NCBI GenBank assembly: GCA_029202525.1
Contig: CP119325.1
Span: forward strand, 4,252,001 to 4,316,000
Length of the DNA stretch: 64,000 nt
Direction: 5' to 3'
Source of the DNA: Candidatus Pseudomonas phytovorans
GTDB lineage: Bacteria > Pseudomonadota > Gammaproteobacteria > Pseudomonadales > Pseudomonadaceae
The translations under genes were made by a program, and so were the position numbers. The notes below the pieces were generated by a model, which was not told the origin of the DNA, searched no databases, and was given only the letters and a program-made list of their open reading frames with translations. Of the stretch, positions 55,824 through 64,000 are shown in pieces. How positions within the stretch are numbered: the stretch's first letter is position 1; each line of letters starts with the position of its first letter.

Positions 55824-56570
55824 ATGAACAACCTGATCACACGCGAACTGGACCAAGGCCTGCTGACCCTGGCCTTCAACCGCCCCGACAAGCTCAATGC
55901 CCTGAACACCACCATGTACCAGCAACTGGGCGACATGCTGCTGGCGGCGGGTGAAGACCCTGATGTCGATGCCATCATCCTCACCGGTGGGCCGCACTGC
56001 TTCACCGCCGGCAACGACCTGCGCGACTTTCTCGACAACCCGCCAAGTGACCTGGACAGCCCGGTGTTCCGCCTGATGCGGGTGGTCATGGGCATGGACA
56101 AGCCGCTGATCGCGGCAGTCAGTGGCGCCGCAATCGGCATCGGCGCCACCTTGCTGCTGCATTGCGACCAGGTGCTGGTCAGCCGCTCGACCAAGTTGCG
56201 CATGCCCTTTGCGCCGTTAGGCGTGTGCCCCGAGTTTGGTTCCAGCCTGTTGCTGCCACGCATGCTTGGCCAGGCCCGTGCGGCCAGCTTGTTGCTGGGC
56301 AACACGCTGCTTGATGGCGAACAGGCGCTGGCCTGGGGGCTGGCCACCCAGCTGCATGAGGATGGCGAACAGTGCCTGGGCGCAGCGCGCAAGCTGGCGC
56401 GGCAACTGCAAACTTACCCGCAGGCGGCACTGCGCATCAGCAAGCGCTTGCTCAGGGACAGTCAGCGGGCCGAGCTGGAGGCGACAGTGGCGCGGGAAAG
56501 CAAATTGTTCATCGAGTGCTTGCGTACCGAAGAAGCCAGGGCCGTGTTGCGAGGATTGATCAAAGACTGA
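55824..56570 (+). CDS. Enoyl-CoA hydratase/isomerase family protein
   Basis: A 248-residue crotonase-fold protein (FNRPDKLNALNTTMYQQLG; TGGPHCFTAGNDLRDFL; AAVSGAAIGIGATLLLHCDQVLVS; LGVCPEFGSSLLLPR). The ACBP-type isomerase/hydratase pattern is closest to EchB/PaaG-like enzymes. ATG 55824 has a weak ribosome site; twelve codons upstream is another possible start. It stands alone, divergent from the TetR gene, and may supplement the short beta-oxidation set of the aru operon. Confidence 0.87.
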   Translation: MNNLITRELDQGLLTLAFNRPDKLNALNTTMYQQLGDMLLAAGEDPDVDAIILTGGPHCFTAGNDLRDFLDNPPSDLDSPVFRLMRVVMGMDKPLIAAVSGAAIGIGATLLLHCDQVLVSRSTKLRMPFAPLGVCPEFGSSLLLPRMLGQARAASLLLGNTLLDGEQALAWGLATQLHEDGEQCLGAARKLARQLQTYPQAALRISKRLLRDSQRAELEATVARESKLFIECLRTEEARAVLRGLIKD

Positions 56571-56600
56571 AGAACCGGGGCTGCGCAAATGCCAAGACCG

Positions 56601-57656
56601 TTAATAACCGGTCATCTCCAGGTACCCGCGCCCACCGGTACTCCCGCTCAAGCGCACCGGCCCTTCCCAATACGGGAACCGTGTATCCATCCAGGCGCGA
56701 GGCTCCACCGCCTCGACCTGCACATCAACGCCCTGCCCTGGCACCTGCACCCGCCACCGCGTCGGCACCTTTTTACCGTTCTTCTGCAGCGCCCATGTCA
56801 GCGCCTGCAGCTGGATCTGGGCGCCCTGTAACGCCACCACTTCCCCCTGCGGCCCAACCCAGGTCCCGGCGCGGTATGCCTCCCCTTGCGCCTCACGCAC
56901 CTGGAACAGCATCAACTTGGCCCCACTGTCCAGGTGCAGCGAAAACCAGTCCCAACCTGTTTGGCCGGCTGCCAGCGGCTGGCTGCTCCACTCCCGATCC
57001 AGCCACGCCTGGCCGGTGACAGCAATGCACATGCCATCACGTTCCACTTCCCCGTGCACACGGTAAAACGGCTGGCTGTAATAGTAAGAGGCCTGCCCTT
57101 TGCCGGACTTCTCGCTGTAACCCTGATCGCCGTGCAACACCAAGGGCAGATCACTGCGCAAACGCAGGGCGTAGCGAAAACCGTCGCCACCGGCAACCAT
57201 TTTCAGGTTCTCGATACCCGCCCTGCCCCGCAACGACCAGTCATTGATCCACGCCCGGAATGGCTGGGCCTGTACACCGGCCTGGCCGATACCACCGCGC
57301 GCCAGAGTTTCGCCAGACTGGTGACCACCCGGACCGGTGAGCGCCGCGTGCCCCATCCACAGGTTCGGGCTGTTCCAGTCGGTGGTTTCAGGACCGGGGC
57401 GCAGAGCTGAGCGAAACAGCGTCCACTGCGCGCCCCAGTCACGCCTCTGGGCGTCCTTGAGGTTGGCGGTGACATACCACCACTCGATGCGAAAACCATC
57501 ATGGGGGCCGTGGTCACGTGGAAACTCCAGGCGATGCGCACGGGTCACCTGGTTGAAGCCGTCCGCCTGCTGCCCGAGCCCGGCATAGCTTTGCGGTGCA
57601 GGCTGGTCGCAACCGCACAGCAAGCCGCAGAATAACAACCACGCGTTACGCTTCAT
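56601..57656 (-). CDS. AttH/CrtC-like lipocalin-domain lipoprotein
   Basis: A 351-residue lipoprotein. KRNAWLLFCGLLCGC gives a lipobox with Cys16 as modification site, so the mature protein is membrane-anchored. The body matches the AttH/carotenoid 1,2-hydratase-like double lipocalin family: FPRDHGPHDGFRIEWWYVTANL at the start and GWDWFSLHLDSGAKLMLFQVR later. ATG 57656 overlaps the end of the permease gene by 11 bases. It is the last gene of a three-gene operon with an FtsX-type permease and a LolD-like ATPase; the biochemical function of this family is unresolved. Confidence 0.85.
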   Translation of the reverse strand: MKRNAWLLFCGLLCGCDQPAPQSYAGLGQQADGFNQVTRAHRLEFPRDHGPHDGFRIEWWYVTANLKDAQRRDWGAQWTLFRSALRPGPETTDWNSPNLWMGHAALTGPGGHQSGETLARGGIGQAGVQAQPFRAWINDWSLRGRAGIENLKMVAGGDGFRYALRLRSDLPLVLHGDQGYSEKSGKGQASYYYSQPFYRVHGEVERDGMCIAVTGQAWLDREWSSQPLAAGQTGWDWFSLHLDSGAKLMLFQVREAQGEAYRAGTWVGPQGEVVALQGAQIQLQALTWALQKNGKKVPTRWRVQVPGQGVDVQVEAVEPRAWMDTRFPYWEGPVRLSGSTGGRGYLEMTGY

Positions 57657-60108
57657 CGGCAAACGGCCTCAACAGTTCGCGCGGCTGGCGGCGTGCCAGT
57701 TGCCACAGCGGCCAGGCGCTGGCCGACAGGCTGGTGAATAACCCCAGCAGGGCCAGTTGCAGCAGTTGCACGGGGAAGACATAGAGTGGCAGGCGCCAGC
57801 CGAACGCCTGCACGTTGACTACCGCCACCAGGCACCAAGCCAGCAACACCCCCAACGGGATTGCCAGCAGTACCGTGAAACTGCTCAGCATCAGTGTCTG
57901 CCCCAAGCTCAGCCATACCAGTTGCCTGCGCTGCACCCCCAGCGCCCACAGGGGTGCCAGCTGGCTCAGCCGCGTTTGCCCCAACGTCAGCAGGTTGATG
58001 AACAGCGCCACGCCAGCCACCCCAAGCGTGAGGCTGTTGAGGGCGGCAGTGGCGGCGAAGGTACGATTGAACACGTCCGTCGACCAGCGTTTCAGCCGCG
58101 CCTGCTCCACTACCCGGCTGTCGTCCAGGTTGTAGCGCTGTTGCAACTCGGCTTTGAGGGCAGGCCCTTGTTCGGCCAGCAGGTCGACGCTCACACCTGT
58201 CAACACAGCCTCCGGTGAATGTGCACGCAGCCAGTTGGCATTGACCAGTACATGCCCTTTGGGGTTGCCGTAGTCGGCATAGATGCCCACAACCACCAAA
58301 GCTGCAGATGGGGTTACGGGCAACTTCAGGCGATCACCCAATTGCAGCTTCAGCCGCCTGGCCAACTGCTCGCTGAGCATCACGGCCTGCCCCTTGGCCA
58401 GCCGCTCCCAGGCGTGCGGCTGCTGTTCCAGCAACGGCCATCGGGTTCGATAATCGGGATGTTCGACAATGCCTTGAACGTGTACCGGCCAGCCTTGCAA
58501 CTGCATTTCGACACGCCAGCCAGGCAGGACCACGCTTGCTGCAGGTTGCTGCCCAAGCCACTCGGCTATCTGCAGGCCCTGGGCGGTATCGCGTGGGGTT
58601 ACGTACAGGTCTGCGGACAACCGCAGGTCGAGCCAGCCGACAAAGGTCTTGCGAAAGCCCTCGGTCATGCTGCCCACGCCTACACTGGCGGCCAGCGCCA
58701 GCAGCAAGGCCATCAACGCCAGGCTCAAGGCCGGCAGTTGCTGGCGGCTGTCGGCGACAAACCATTGTGCCAATGGCCGCTGGCAACGCCGCGCCAACCA
58801 GGCCAGCGTCCAGTCGAGCAAGGCCGGCAACGACAACGCCGCTGCCAGCAACAGCGCTGCCAGCAAGCCGAAGGCGCTGGGCAGGCTATTGCCGAGCACG
58901 CCACAGCCTAAAGCCAGTAACAACAACAGGCCCGCCACTGAAGCCTGACGCCTCAACCACGGCCCCTGCGCCAATCGCCAAGCCTGGGGCTGCGCCAGCG
59001 CCAGCAACGGCAACCGTGCTGCCCGCAGCACACTGCTCAGCCCTGCCAGCAATGCCCCAAGTACGCTCACCAGCACACCCCACAACCACCACCCCGCGGG
59101 CAGGCTCAGCGTGCCTGCCACCTGGGCGCCGTAAAGGCCGCGCAAACTGGCGGCGACATCGGGCAACAACCACGCGGCCAGCCCGTAACCACTGGCCACG
59201 CCAGCGAGCCCGCCCAGCAGTGCGAACAGGCCCAGTTCCAGTACCAGGGCATACAGCAGGATGTTCAAGCTGATACCGCAGGCGCGCAGGTTGCGAATCA
59301 GCCCCCGCCGCTGCTCCAGCGCCAGACCAATCGCAGCATGGGCAATGAACAGCCCGACGACGAACGCCAGCAGACCGAGGGCGGCGAGGTTAAGGTGGAA
59401 GCTGTCGGTCAGGCGCTGCAAACCGCCATCGTCTTGCTGGGGTTGCAGTTCAAGGTTAGCCGCAATGCCGGTTGGCAAAGGCCCCGGGCTACCGGCCACC
59501 AGCAATCGCGACAACTGCCCCGGAGCCTGCAGCAACGCCTGAGCATGGCCGATATCGACCACGATCACGCCGGGCGCCAACTCCGGCTGCAGCATCAACG
59601 GAGGCAGCGACTGCCCTTCACTGTCACGTGCCACCTGCCCGGCGTTCAGGTTCAACTGCTGCAAGGTGCCTGGCCCGACCCAGGCTTGGCCAGGCGTGCC
59701 GATGAACGCCTGCAGGTCGAATGCCTGCGGCTGTACGCCGGCAACGCTGCTTGCGGGTGGCAGGCTCAACGGCTCAATGCCGATCAGACGCACGCTTCGC
59801 GCTGGCCCGCCCGGCAGGCGCAAACGCCCTTCCAGCACCGGCGACACCGCCCAGCCCTGCCTGCGCAGTTGTACGTATAGCGCCTGGTCGAAGCGCTCGC
59901 CGTTGCGCGGCAGCAATTGCGCCTGCAGCGGCCCGGCCAGTACCGCGCTGGCCCTGGCATAGTCGCTGCGTGCCTGGCTGTTCAGCGCCTGTACACCGGT
60001 CAACAGCGCCGTGGCCAGCCACAGGCCGGTGAAGATGCTGAAGAACTGCACGCGATGGCGCCGCCAATGGCTGAGCAGCGCCAGCAGGGCCAGCGACAAC
60101 AGCCTCAT
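57646..60108 (-). CDS. FtsX/MacB-type ABC transporter permease
   Basis: An 820-residue membrane protein. An N-terminal anchor helix (about 15-40) precedes a periplasmic part; a first FtsX domain (about 250-375), central helices (390-480), a second periplasmic part and a C-terminal FtsX domain (about 685-810, LGVAGVALFINLLTLGQTRLSQLAPLWALG) follow. This two-FtsX layout is that of LolC/E-like or peptide/lipoprotein mechanotransmission exporters. The ATG shares one base with the ATPase stop (TGATG). Confidence 0.9.
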   Translation of the reverse strand: MRLLSLALLALLSHWRRHRVQFFSIFTGLWLATALLTGVQALNSQARSDYARASAVLAGPLQAQLLPRNGERFDQALYVQLRRQGWAVSPVLEGRLRLPGGPARSVRLIGIEPLSLPPASSVAGVQPQAFDLQAFIGTPGQAWVGPGTLQQLNLNAGQVARDSEGQSLPPLMLQPELAPGVIVVDIGHAQALLQAPGQLSRLLVAGSPGPLPTGIAANLELQPQQDDGGLQRLTDSFHLNLAALGLLAFVVGLFIAHAAIGLALEQRRGLIRNLRACGISLNILLYALVLELGLFALLGGLAGVASGYGLAAWLLPDVAASLRGLYGAQVAGTLSLPAGWWLWGVLVSVLGALLAGLSSVLRAARLPLLALAQPQAWRLAQGPWLRRQASVAGLLLLLALGCGVLGNSLPSAFGLLAALLLAAALSLPALLDWTLAWLARRCQRPLAQWFVADSRQQLPALSLALMALLLALAASVGVGSMTEGFRKTFVGWLDLRLSADLYVTPRDTAQGLQIAEWLGQQPAASVVLPGWRVEMQLQGWPVHVQGIVEHPDYRTRWPLLEQQPHAWERLAKGQAVMLSEQLARRLKLQLGDRLKLPVTPSAALVVVGIYADYGNPKGHVLVNANWLRAHSPEAVLTGVSVDLLAEQGPALKAELQQRYNLDDSRVVEQARLKRWSTDVFNRTFAATAALNSLTLGVAGVALFINLLTLGQTRLSQLAPLWALGVQRRQLVWLSLGQTLMLSSFTVLLAIPLGVLLAWCLVAVVNVQAFGWRLPLYVFPVQLLQLALLGLFTSLSASAWPLWQLARRQPRELLRPFADEA

Positions 60109-60773
60109 CAGTTCTGCACGGGCCGCACACGCCCGGCCTGCAGGTAGCAGCGCTGCTGCAAGCGCGCCGCCAGCCGTGGGCTGTGAGTCACCATCAGCAC
60201 GCCGCTGCCGGCTTCGGCAACCAGTTGCAGCAACAGGTTCAGCACTTCGTCGCTGCTAGCTTCGTCAAGGCTGCCAGTGGGCTCGTCGGCCAGCAACCAG
60301 GCTGGGCGCCCGGCCAGTGCGCGACCGATCGCGACGCGTTGTTGCTGGCCGCCAGATAATTGTTCGGGGTAACGCGAAAGCAGGTCTGCCAGGCCCAGGC
60401 ATTGGGCCAGGTACGCGACCCAGTCGGGGTCGTGCCGATCGGCCAATCTGGCCTGGAATGCCAGGTTGGTCCCCACATCCAGGCTGCTGATCAGGTTGTA
60501 CTGCTGGAACACCAGGCCAACCCCCTCCCGTCGCCAATGCGCCAGCGACGCCTCCGAACGGCTGTCGAGCGGGACGTCGTCGATCAGGATGCGGCCGCTG
60601 TCGGCACGGTCCAGGCCAGCCACCAGGTGCAGCAACGTGCTCTTGCCACTGCCCGACTCGCCCATCAACGCCAAGCTGCTGCCGCGCGGCAGGCGCAGGT
60701 CGACGCCCTGCAACACCGGGAGCGGGCCTTGGGGGGTGGGGAATGACTTGTGGAGGTTTTCGATGGCCAGCAT
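60108..60773 (-). CDS. ABC transporter ATP-binding protein (LolD/MacB type)
   Basis: A 221-residue ATPase with Walker A GESGSGKST (38-46), signature LSGGQQQR (about 139-146) and Walker B WLLADEPTGSLD. The sequence matches LolD-like ATPases that energise FtsX-family permeases without substrate transport through the membrane. It heads the operon with the permease and the AttH-like lipoprotein. Confidence 0.95.
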   Translation of the reverse strand: MLAIENLHKSFPTPQGPLPVLQGVDLRLPRGSSLALMGESGSGKSTLLHLVAGLDRADSGRILIDDVPLDSRSEASLAHWRREGVGLVFQQYNLISSLDVGTNLAFQARLADRHDPDWVAYLAQCLGLADLLSRYPEQLSGGQQQRVAIGRALAGRPAWLLADEPTGSLDEASSDEVLNLLLQLVAEAGSGVLMVTHSPRLAARLQQRCYLQAGRVRPVQN

Positions 60774-60969
60774 CGAGGGGCCTTGGTGGCATGGATGTAT
60801 GTCTAGTAATAGCAGCTCCAGCTGAGCACAGACATGCAGGTAGCCTCGTCACGGCCACGTCTACCGCTCGTCAAATGCTTTGCATGAGCGCTGGGACCCT
60901 GGAGCAGCTTCGCGGGGCTCTCGCGGCACAAGGCCGCGCCTATAGAGTCAACCACCAAATTCGCGCTTA

Positions 60970-60979
60970 ATGGATCCAT
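60970..60979. promoter_or_regulatory. Upstream VanR-type operator half-site copy
   Basis: ATGGATCCAT, a perfect 10-bp palindrome 84 bases ahead of the second operator (centre 60974/60975 versus 61060/61061). The intervening sequence is AT-rich. The gap 60774-61096 contains no gene. Confidence 0.6.
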
Positions 60980-61027
60980 AAATAATCCGATAACCGCACA
61001 AAAAGCATCATATTCAACAAATACGGA

Positions 61028-61067
61028 TTGACCTTCTTCACTAGGGGTAGCTCTAATGGATCCATTA
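61028..61067 (+). promoter_or_regulatory. vanAB promoter with overlapping VanR operator
   Basis: TTGACC (61028-61033) and TCTAAT (61052-61057) are 18 bases apart and form a plausible sigma-70 promoter. TAATGGATCCATTA (61054-61067), a perfect 14-bp palindrome, overlaps the -10 box. It resembles the known VanR operator ATTGGATCCAAT. Repression by blocking the polymerase and release by vanillate are the expected mode. Confidence 0.75.
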
Positions 61068-61096
61068 AATAAAAACAAAACCCGGAGAGCCTCCCC

Positions 61097-62164
61097 ATGC
61101 ACCCGAAAAACACCTGGTACGTCGCCTGCACCCCCGATGAAATCGCCACCAAGCCCCTGGGCCGGCAGATCTGCGGGGAAAAGATCGTGTTCTACCGCGC
61201 TCAGGAGAACAAAGTGGCCGCCGTCGAGGACTTCTGTCCGCACCGCGGCGCACCGTTGTCATTGGGCTATGTCGAGGACGGCAACCTGGTGTGCGGCTAC
61301 CACGGCCTGGTAATGGGCTGCGACGGCAAGACCGTGTCGATGCCGGGCCAGCGGGTGCGCGGCTTCCCCTGCAACAAGACTTTCGCTGCGGTGGAGCGCT
61401 ATGGCTTCATCTGGGTCTGGCCCGGCGACCAGGCGCAGGCCGATCCCGCGCTGATCCCGCACCTTGAGTGGGCGGTGAATGATGAGTGGGCCTACGGCGG
61501 CGGGCTGTTCCACATTGATTGCGACTACCGCCTGATGATCGACAACCTCATGGACCTTACCCACGAAACCTACGTGCACGCCTCCAGCATCGGCCAGAAG
61601 GAAATCGACGAAGCCCCACCGGTCACCACCGTCACCGGCGACGAAGTGGTCACCTCGCGACACATGGAAAACATCATGGCCCCGCCCTTCTGGCGCATGG
61701 CCTTGCGTGGCAATGGCCTGGCCGACGATGTACCGGTGGACCGCTGGCAGATCTGCCGTTTCACCCCGCCCAGCCATGTGCTGATCGAAGTCGGGGTGGC
61801 GCACGCCGGCAAGGGTGGCTACCACGCTGAACCGCAGCACAAGGCGTCGAGCATCGTTGTCGACTTCATCACCCCAGAGAGCGATACCTCGATCTGGTAC
61901 TTCTGGGGCATGGCGCGCAACTTCGCCGCGCACGATCAGCCGTTGACCGAAAGCATTCGTGAGGGCCAGGGCAAGATTTTCAGCGAAGACCTGGAGATGC
62001 TTGAGCGCCAACAACAGAACCTGCTGGCCAACCCCGAGCGCAACCTGCTGAAGCTGAACATCGATGCCGGCGGTGTGCAGTCGCGCAAGGTGTTGGAGCG
62101 GATCATCGCCAAAGAGCGTGCGCCACAGCCGCAACTGATCGCCACCAGCGCCACCCCCGCCTGA
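61097..62164 (+). CDS. vanA: Vanillate O-demethylase oxygenase subunit
   Basis: A 355-residue Rieske oxygenase opening HPKNTWYVACTPDEIATKPLGRQICGE. Rieske ligands are Cys47-His49 (CPHRGAPLSLG) and Cys66-His69 (CGYHG). The mononuclear iron segment is NLMDLTHETYVHASSIG. It demethylates vanillate to protocatechuate plus formaldehyde. GGAGAG precedes the ATG and vanB follows after 10 bases. Confidence 0.97.
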   Translation: MHPKNTWYVACTPDEIATKPLGRQICGEKIVFYRAQENKVAAVEDFCPHRGAPLSLGYVEDGNLVCGYHGLVMGCDGKTVSMPGQRVRGFPCNKTFAAVERYGFIWVWPGDQAQADPALIPHLEWAVNDEWAYGGGLFHIDCDYRLMIDNLMDLTHETYVHASSIGQKEIDEAPPVTTVTGDEVVTSRHMENIMAPPFWRMALRGNGLADDVPVDRWQICRFTPPSHVLIEVGVAHAGKGGYHAEPQHKASSIVVDFITPESDTSIWYFWGMARNFAAHDQPLTESIREGQGKIFSEDLEMLERQQQNLLANPERNLLKLNIDAGGVQSRKVLERIIAKERAPQPQLIATSATPA

Positions 62165-62174
62165 GGAAGCCGAC

Positions 62175-63125
62175 ATGATCGATGCCGTAGTGGTGTCCCG
62201 TAACGATGAAGCGCAGGGTATCTGCAGCTTCGAGCTGGCGGCGGCGGATGGCAGCCTGCTACCGGCCTTCACTGCTGGCGCGCATATCGATGTGCACCTG
62301 CCCGACGGGCTGGTGCGTCAGTACTCGCTGTGCAACCACCCCGAAGAACGCCATCGCTATTTGATAGGCGTGCTCAACGACCCGGCTTCGCGGGGCGGCT
62401 CACGCAGCCTGCATGAGCAGGTGCAGGCCGGCGCACGGCTGCGTATCAGTGTGCCGCGCAACCTGTTCCCGCTGGCGGAGGGCGCGCGGCGCAGTGTGCT
62501 GTTTGCCGGTGGTATCGGCATTACGCCGATCCTGTGCATGGCCGAGCATTTGTACCACAACGGCCATGACTTCGAGCTGCACTACTGCGCCCGCTCCAGT
62601 GAGCGCGCGGCCTTTGTCGAGCGCATTCGCAACGCGCCGTTCGCCGATCGCCTGATCGTACATTTTGACGAGCAACCGGAAACTGCCTTGAACATTGCCC
62701 AGGTGCTCGGCAACCCGCAGGACGATATGCACCTTTATGTGTGCGGGCCAGGTGGGTTCATGCAGCATGTACTGGACAGCGCCAAAGGGCTTGGCTGGCA
62801 GGAGGCCAACCTGCACCGCGAGTACTTTGCCGCTGCGCCGGTGGATGCCAGCAACGATGGTAGTTTCTCTGTGCAGGTGGGCAGCACGGGGCAGGTATTC
62901 GAGGTGCCAGCTGACCAGACCGTGGTACAGGTGCTGGAACAGAATGGCATCGAGATCGCCATGTCGTGCGAGCAGGGTATTTGCGGCACTTGCCTGACCC
63001 GTGTGCTGCAGGGCACGCCAGACCATCGCGACATGTTCCTCACCGAGGAGGAGCAGGCCCTGAACGACCAGTTCACGCCGTGCTGCTCGCGCTCGAAAAC
63101 CCCGTTGCTGGTGCTGGATATCTGA
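62175..63125 (+). CDS. vanB: Vanillate O-demethylase reductase subunit
   Basis: A 316-residue reductase: FMN domain (about 1-100, QYSLCNHPEERHRYLIGVL), NADH domain (GGIGITPILCMAEHLY; YVCGPGGFMQHVL) and C-terminal [2Fe-2S] ferredoxin with CEQGICGTCLTRVL and FTPCCSRSK. It supplies VanA with electrons from NADH. GAGGAAGCC precedes the ATG. It ends six bases from the convergent vanR stop. Layout and size parallel cntB at 32439. Confidence 0.97.
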   Translation: MIDAVVVSRNDEAQGICSFELAAADGSLLPAFTAGAHIDVHLPDGLVRQYSLCNHPEERHRYLIGVLNDPASRGGSRSLHEQVQAGARLRISVPRNLFPLAEGARRSVLFAGGIGITPILCMAEHLYHNGHDFELHYCARSSERAAFVERIRNAPFADRLIVHFDEQPETALNIAQVLGNPQDDMHLYVCGPGGFMQHVLDSAKGLGWQEANLHREYFAAAPVDASNDGSFSVQVGSTGQVFEVPADQTVVQVLEQNGIEIAMSCEQGICGTCLTRVLQGTPDHRDMFLTEEEQALNDQFTPCCSRSKTPLLVLDI

Positions 63126-63131
63126 ACCGGT

Positions 63132-63845
63132 TTACGACGAGGGCAGAATGACCTTCATGCCCGCGTCCGCCGTTGCACCGCCAAAGGTCTCGGCATAACG
63201 CAGGGTGGCATTGGCGTGCTCGCGCATGATCGCTTCGGCGCGGGCACCCTGGCGGTTGGTCAAGGCATCGAACACGGCGTGGTGCTGCATGTGGGCGAAG
63301 TTGAAGCGCCGGTATTCGCGGGGCAGGTCGTGGCGGTCCACAGCCAGCGCGGTGACCGAGGCAAACGGCAGGTGGTCGTTGCGCGCCAGGGCATCGGCGA
63401 TCGCCGGGTTGTGGCTGGCTTCAATGATCACCTGGTGAAAACGCATGTTCAGGTCATGGTAGGCCTGCAGGTCTTCTTCGGTCACGAAACCCTTCTCGAA
63501 CAGCTGGTCGCCATCGACCAGGCACTGTTGCAGCGCCGCACGTGCTTGCGCTGACAAGCCACGCTCTGCGGCCTGGCGAGCGGCCAGCCCCTCCAGTACG
63601 CCGCGCACCTCGACCGCGCCAGCGATGTCATCGGCGCTGACCGAGCGCACCTGAAACCCCCGGCCGCCAAAGCGAACCAGCAGGCCTTCCTGCTCAAGGG
63701 TGCGAAACGCCATGCGCACCGGCATGCGTGAGACGCCGAACAGTTCGGCGGTGGGGACTTCCATCAGGCGCTCGCCGGCCGCCAGCTCGCCCGAGGCGAT
63801 CATCTTGCGCAACGCGACCAGCACCATTTGACCGGGTTTGCTCAT
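63132..63845 (-). CDS. vanR: GntR family repressor of vanAB
   Basis: A 237-residue FadR-subfamily GntR protein: winged helix (VALRKMIASGELAAGERLMEVPTAELFGVSRMPVRMAFRTLEQEGLLV) and an all-helical FCD domain with the metal-ligand residues in DLNMRFHQVIIEASHN and NFAHMQHHAVFDAL. ATG 63845 has GGAAG upstream; a longer frame runs into the REP element and is not real. It is convergent with vanB. It should bind the GGATCC-centred palindromes before vanA and release them with vanillate. Confidence 0.93.
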   Translation of the reverse strand: MSKPGQMVLVALRKMIASGELAAGERLMEVPTAELFGVSRMPVRMAFRTLEQEGLLVRFGGRGFQVRSVSADDIAGAVEVRGVLEGLAARQAAERGLSAQARAALQQCLVDGDQLFEKGFVTEEDLQAYHDLNMRFHQVIIEASHNPAIADALARNDHLPFASVTALAVDRHDLPREYRRFNFAHMQHHAVFDALTNRQGARAEAIMREHANATLRYAETFGGATADAGMKVILPSS

Positions 63846-63941
63846 CCAGGCTACTTCCAGGGACTTGAGCGGGCATCTTAGCGCAAGCCGGTGGCGTGAT
63901 GCTGGCTTGTTCGGATTGTAAGGCAAGGCGGACGCAGTACC

Positions 63942-64000
63942 TGTGGGAGCGGGCATGCCCGCGAAGATGGCGACGCGGTGCATGGCACCGGCTTTGCCGG
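63942..64000. repeat. REP element cut by the window end
   Basis: The left arm TGTGGGAGCGGGCATGCCCG and part of the inner CACCGGC stem are visible; the right arm lies outside. It stands upstream of vanR. Confidence 0.85.

Noticed and set aside
57646..60773. Assignment of the permease/ATPase pair as housekeeping LolCDE
   Set aside because: Only one permease gene is present, it carries two FtsX domains of a different layout, and the third gene is an AttH-like lipoprotein.
60882..60950. Small gene in the gap before vanA
   Set aside because: Frames there have no ribosome site and the sequence contains promoter and operator features only.

Overview
The window comes from a high-GC Gammaproteobacterium of the Pseudomonas putida group. 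Three things point there: the catR-catBCA and vanAB/vanR clusters with pseudomonad layout, an aru-type arginine transaminase cluster, and repeated copies of a REP palindrome (TGTGGGAGCGGGC...GCCCGCTCCCACA) lying almost always behind gene ends. It is chromosomal catabolic territory. No rRNA, tRNA, CRISPR array, prophage or intact insertion sequence was seen.

Layout. 1-9837: two groups of genes around a GlxA-type regulator. One holds a DAO-type FAD oxidase (cut by the window edge), a P5C-reductase-like enzyme, an MFS transporter, a cupin and a RidA deaminase. The other holds a second FAD oxidase, a D-2-hydroxyacid dehydrogenase and an aldehyde dehydrogenase. Together they look like a catabolic route for an unidentified amino compound. 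9946-17701: katG, a LysR regulator, an EamA transporter, an aldo/keto reductase and a PAS-PAS-GGDEF-EAL protein. 17979-21399: catechol ortho-cleavage (catBCA, divergent catR). 21624-27036: LuxR solo, EutH, amino-acid permease, acetylpolyamine-type deacetylase and a divergent Lrp regulator.

27227-34704: a copy of the E. coli yeaTUVWX arrangement (dmlR, dmlA, BCCT transporter, carnitine oxygenase cntA, reductase cntB), followed by an unusual HTH-PAS-PAS regulator. A GTTAAC-based element recurs before the transporter, cntA and the regulator. The expected flow is L-carnitine uptake, cleavage to trimethylamine and malic semialdehyde, then D-malate to pyruvate; the semialdehyde dehydrogenase is not in the cluster. 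34710-38716: a frameshifted small gene, a second LuxR solo, a class III aminotransferase and a polyamine-type binding protein.

39064-55002: the arginine transaminase system. One minus-strand operon encodes enoyl-CoA hydratase, acyl-CoA dehydrogenase, an NDP-forming acyl-CoA synthetase, AruI, a periplasmic broad-specificity racemase, AruH, an aldehyde dehydrogenase and a quinone-reductase-like flavoprotein. It is followed upstream by an amino-acid permease and an aruR/binding-protein/aruS signalling operon. A 10-bp motif, GTTGTACGAA, is shared by the upstream regions of the operon and the permease. 55077-60773: TetR regulator with divergent enoyl-CoA hydratase, then a lipoprotein/FtsX-permease/LolD-like ATPase operon. 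60774-63845: vanAB with convergent vanR and two palindromic VanR-type operators. The window ends inside another REP element.
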